Assembly (NCBI RefSeq): GCF_021044585.1
Contig: NZ_CP087998.1
Coordinates: 620,001 to 684,000 of the forward strand
Source of the DNA: Sulfurimonas sp. HSL-3221
GTDB lineage: Bacteria > Campylobacterota > Campylobacteria > Campylobacterales > Sulfurimonadaceae
Reading direction: 5' to 3'
DNA: 64,000 nt
Shown: positions 61,351-64,000 of the stretch, piece by piece
Layout: each line of letters starts with the position of its first letter
Position numbering within the stretch: position 1 is the first letter of the stretch
Notes under the pieces: generated by a model
Told to the model about the DNA's origin: nothing
The model's database searches: none
The model's input: the letters and a program-made list of their open reading frames with translations, nothing else
Position numbers and translations under genes: made by a program

Positions 61351-63974
61351 CAGGCTCCCTGCAGGCTCTCGAGCTGGTCGAGGATCTTGCGCTGTTTGTT
61401 CTGGGCGTCAACGAGGGCTTCGCGGTTGGTGGCGACGACCTCTTCGGGCGCGTTGGCGACGAAGCGCTCGTTATTGAGCATCCCCGCCAGTTTAGCGATC
61501 TCTTTTTCCAGCTTCGCGTTCTGCTTCTCCAGCCGGTCGATGATCGGCGCGAGGTCGATGGAGCCGGTCGGGATGAAGACCTCGACCTTCTCCCCGACGT
61601 CGCTGACGGCATTTTCCATCTTCTCGGTGACGAAGCCGACCTTTTCGACCTTGCCGAGGCGGCAGATGTAGGCATCCATCGCTTCGGATGTAACGGCATC
61701 CGTCTTGACGTAAGCCTCCTCGATCTTCTGGTTGCCCATGTCGATGAGGGTCTTTGCGCGGCGGACGGTGACGATGGCATCCATGATGACGTCGAACATC
61801 GCTTCGATTTGCATATCGCGTTCACCCGCTTCCGGGTAGCGGCTGATCATGATGGAGTTGCCGTTTTCAAGCGACGTGCCGGAGAGCTCGTGGTAGAGGT
61901 ACTCGGTCATGAACGGCATGAACGGGTGCAGCAGCTTCATGGACGCTTTGAAGATGGCGCCCAGTTCCGGCACGCTCTCCTTGCTGACCTTGGAGAGCTC
62001 GATGCCCCAGTCACAGAACTCGTTCCACAAGAAGCGGTAGAGGACCGTGGCCGCATCGTTGAAGCGGTACTCGTCGAGGAAGCCGCGGGTTTCAACGACG
62101 GCGGCGTTGAAGCGGCTCTGCATATAGCGGCCGAGGTCGGTTGTGACCGTGATGTTCTCCAGGTCGTCGAAGGTTTCGACGTTCATCTGGAGGAACTTCG
62201 CCGCGTTGTAGAGCTTGTTGGTGAAGTTGCGGCTCAGTTCCAGCTTCTCTTCGCTGAGGCGGATGTCGCGCCCCTGGACGGCGAGGACGGCGAGGGTAAA
62301 GCGCAGGGCGTCGGCGCTGTATTTCTCGACCATGTCGAGCGGGTCGATGACGTTGCCTTTGGACTTGGACATCTTCTGGCCGTGTTCGTCGCGTACCAGC
62401 GCGTGCAGGTAAATGTGGTCGAACGGGAGTTTGCCCATGAAGGTCTCGCCCATCAGCATCATCCGTGCGACCCAGAAGAAGAGAATGTCGAATCCGGTGA
62501 TCAGCAGGCTGTTGGGGTAGAAGTTCTTGAGATCGTCGCTCTCGAACAGCTTGTCCATGACCGGGTCGCCGTTGCCCCAGCCCAGGGTCGAGAAGGGCCA
62601 GAGCGCCGAGGAGAACCAGGTGTCGAGGACGTCGGGGTCCTGGACGATGTTCTTGGAAGAGCAATGCGGACAGGCTTCCGGTTCCTCCTGCTGCGTCGCC
62701 CATTCGTGGCCGCAGTCGTTGCAGTAGAAGACCGGGATGCGGTGGCCCCACCAGAGCTGGCGGGAAATACACCAGTCGCGCAGGTCGATCATCCAGGCGT
62801 TGTAGCTGTTGATCCAGTGCTGCGGGAAGAACTTGACGAGGCCGTCGTTGACTTTCTCGATGCTGCCGCGGGCCGTTTCGGCGCGGACGAACCACTGCTT
62901 GGAGATGTAGGGCTCGACGACGTTCTTACAGCGGTAACAGTGGCCGACCTGGTGAACGTGATCCTCGATCTTCTCGACGAAGCCTTCCTCTTCGAGGCGC
63001 TTGACGATGACTTCGCGCGCTTCAAGGCGTTCGAGCCCTTTGAACTCGCCGGCGAAGTCGTTGAGGATACCCTTCTCGTCAAAGACGGTGATGAATTCGA
63101 GGTCATGGCGCTTGCCGACCTCGTAGTCGTTCGGATCATGCGCCGGGGTAACCTTGACCATCCCCGTTCCGAACTCCATGTCGACGTGCTCGTCGGCGAT
63201 GATGGGGATCTCGCGGTCGATGAGCGGGAGTTTGAGCTTTTTACCGATGAGGGCCTTGTAGCGCTCGTCGTCGGGGTGGACCATGACGGCGGTATCGCCG
63301 AAGTAGGTCTCCGGACGGGTTGTCGCGACGACGATGTGGCCGTTGCCGTCCGCGTAGGGGTAGCGGACGTGGTAGAAGTGGCCGTTGTGCTCTTCGTATT
63401 CGACTTCGATGTCGGAGAGGGCACCGTCGTGGGTACACCAGTTGACCATGTAGTTTCCGCGGACGATCAGCCCTTTGTCGTAGAGGTTGACGAAGGCTTC
63501 TTTGACGGCGGATTTGAGCCCTTCGTCCATCGTGAAGCGCTCGCGGCTCCAGGCGGGGGAGACGCCCATCTTGCGCAGCTGGCCGACCATGATCCCGCCG
63601 GACTCCTCTTTCCACGCCCAGACGCGCTCCAGGAATTTCTCGCGGCCGAGTTCTTCTTTGGTCGTTCCCTCTTCGAGCAGCTGTTTCTCAACGACGTTCT
63701 GCGTCGCGATTCCCGCGTGGTCCGTGCCCGGCTGCCACAGGGTCTTGTAGCCGTCCATCCGCTTATAGCGGACGATAATGTCCTGGAGTGTGAAGGTGAG
63801 GGAGTGGCCGATGTGCAGGCGCCCGGTGACGTTCGGCGGCGGCATCATGATGGCGAAGTTTTTATCCGCCTTTTGGATGGCTTTGTTCCCGTCGATTTCG
63901 AAGTATCCACGCTCCTCCCATATCGGGTAAAACGCTGATTCGACCGCTTTCGGATCGTAGCTTTTTTTGGACAT
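61350..63974 (-). CDS. valS: Valine-tRNA ligase
   Basis: ValS charges tRNA-Val. The 874-residue class I synthetase has the HIGH motif in PPPNVTGRLHIGHSLTF (about 42-58), an editing domain (about 190-330), the KMSKSKGNVIDP loop (about 535-546), and the C-terminal coiled coil (LEKQNAKLEKEIAKLAG and later) characteristic of ValS. A zinc-like pair of CxxC sites is present near residues 420-450. Its 5' end lies 26 bases from the window edge, so only part of its promoter is visible. Confidence 0.97.
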   Translation of the reverse strand: MSKKSYDPKAVESAFYPIWEERGYFEIDGNKAIQKADKNFAIMMPPPNVTGRLHIGHSLTFTLQDIIVRYKRMDGYKTLWQPGTDHAGIATQNVVEKQLLEEGTTKEELGREKFLERVWAWKEESGGIMVGQLRKMGVSPAWSRERFTMDEGLKSAVKEAFVNLYDKGLIVRGNYMVNWCTHDGALSDIEVEYEEHNGHFYHVRYPYADGNGHIVVATTRPETYFGDTAVMVHPDDERYKALIGKKLKLPLIDREIPIIADEHVDMEFGTGMVKVTPAHDPNDYEVGKRHDLEFITVFDEKGILNDFAGEFKGLERLEAREVIVKRLEEEGFVEKIEDHVHQVGHCYRCKNVVEPYISKQWFVRAETARGSIEKVNDGLVKFFPQHWINSYNAWMIDLRDWCISRQLWWGHRIPVFYCNDCGHEWATQQEEPEACPHCSSKNIVQDPDVLDTWFSSALWPFSTLGWGNGDPVMDKLFESDDLKNFYPNSLLITGFDILFFWVARMMLMGETFMGKLPFDHIYLHALVRDEHGQKMSKSKGNVIDPLDMVEKYSADALRFTLAVLAVQGRDIRLSEEKLELSRNFTNKLYNAAKFLQMNVETFDDLENITVTTDLGRYMQSRFNAAVVETRGFLDEYRFNDAATVLYRFLWNEFCDWGIELSKVSKESVPELGAIFKASMKLLHPFMPFMTEYLYHELSGTSLENGNSIMISRYPEAGERDMQIEAMFDVIMDAIVTVRRAKTLIDMGNQKIEEAYVKTDAVTSEAMDAYICRLGKVEKVGFVTEKMENAVSDVGEKVEVFIPTGSIDLAPIIDRLEKQNAKLEKEIAKLAGMLNNERFVANAPEEVVATNREALVDAQNKQRKILDQLESLQGA

Positions 63975-64000
63975 TATTGGTGCCTTTTACAGTAGATATT

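Noticed and set aside
61809-63938. A 709-codon open frame on the plus strand
   Set aside because: Antisense to valS; the translation has no recognisable domain.

Overview
The window looks like chromosomal DNA from a GC-rich, free-living member of the Campylobacterota (epsilonproteobacteria), most like Sulfurimonas and its relatives. This rests on protein resemblance and on gene neighbourhoods remembered from Helicobacter pylori. Two neighbourhoods stand out: rpsR-ssb-rpsF-holA-rnr (HP1244 to HP1248 order) and csd3 next to a pgbA-like gene and glcD (HP0506 to HP0509 region). No database search was run, so genus level is inference. Base composition is high for this phylum, and GC-rich third positions leave long spurious frames open on the antisense strand.

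Layout. 1-10.5 kb: priA (partial), ispG, dnaB, comEC, a YihY-type membrane protein converging on comEC, glcD with a PgbA-like gene, the peptidoglycan hydrolase csd3 and mgtE. 10.5-13 kb: a repeat-bearing gap and a TonB-dependent receptor with the copper motifs of OprC/NosA. 13-19 kb: agmatine deiminase and alanine racemase from one palindromic divergent promoter, then ribA-rsmG and small genes opposite hemB and argF. 19-31 kb: a five-haem cytochrome, twin small Cys proteins, trpS, hpf, trxC, hemJ, a degenerate GGDEF protein, der, an LpxH-like phosphoesterase opposite a glycosyltransferase, a 2-Cys peroxiredoxin and metK. 31-39.7 kb: ferredoxin, ndk, the yceD-rpmF-plsX-fabH lipid cluster, a HIT protein, ovothiol synthase ovoA, metF opposite serB, and a small cytochrome c. 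39.7-49 kb: an ankyrin protein, the rpsF operon, holA-rnr, a GreA-type factor and purL. 49-56 kb: a CPBP protease and an accessory two-gene cassette encoding 1361- and 731-residue proteins I cannot assign. 56-64 kb: an AT-rich gap, a FecR/OmpA/CHASE2-HD-GYP signalling operon, then valS-sulP-DUF2905.

Most genes are housekeeping. The parts that most deserve attention are the giant two-gene cassette (49.8-56.0 kb), a dispersed intergenic repeat family (10.6-10.85, 28.54-28.69 and 37.28-37.34 kb), two perfectly palindromic divergent -10 elements, several genes whose -10 box lies only 5-8 bases before the start codon (likely leaderless mRNAs), and structured leaders before metK and serB. I found no tRNA, rRNA, CRISPR array, transposase or integrase.
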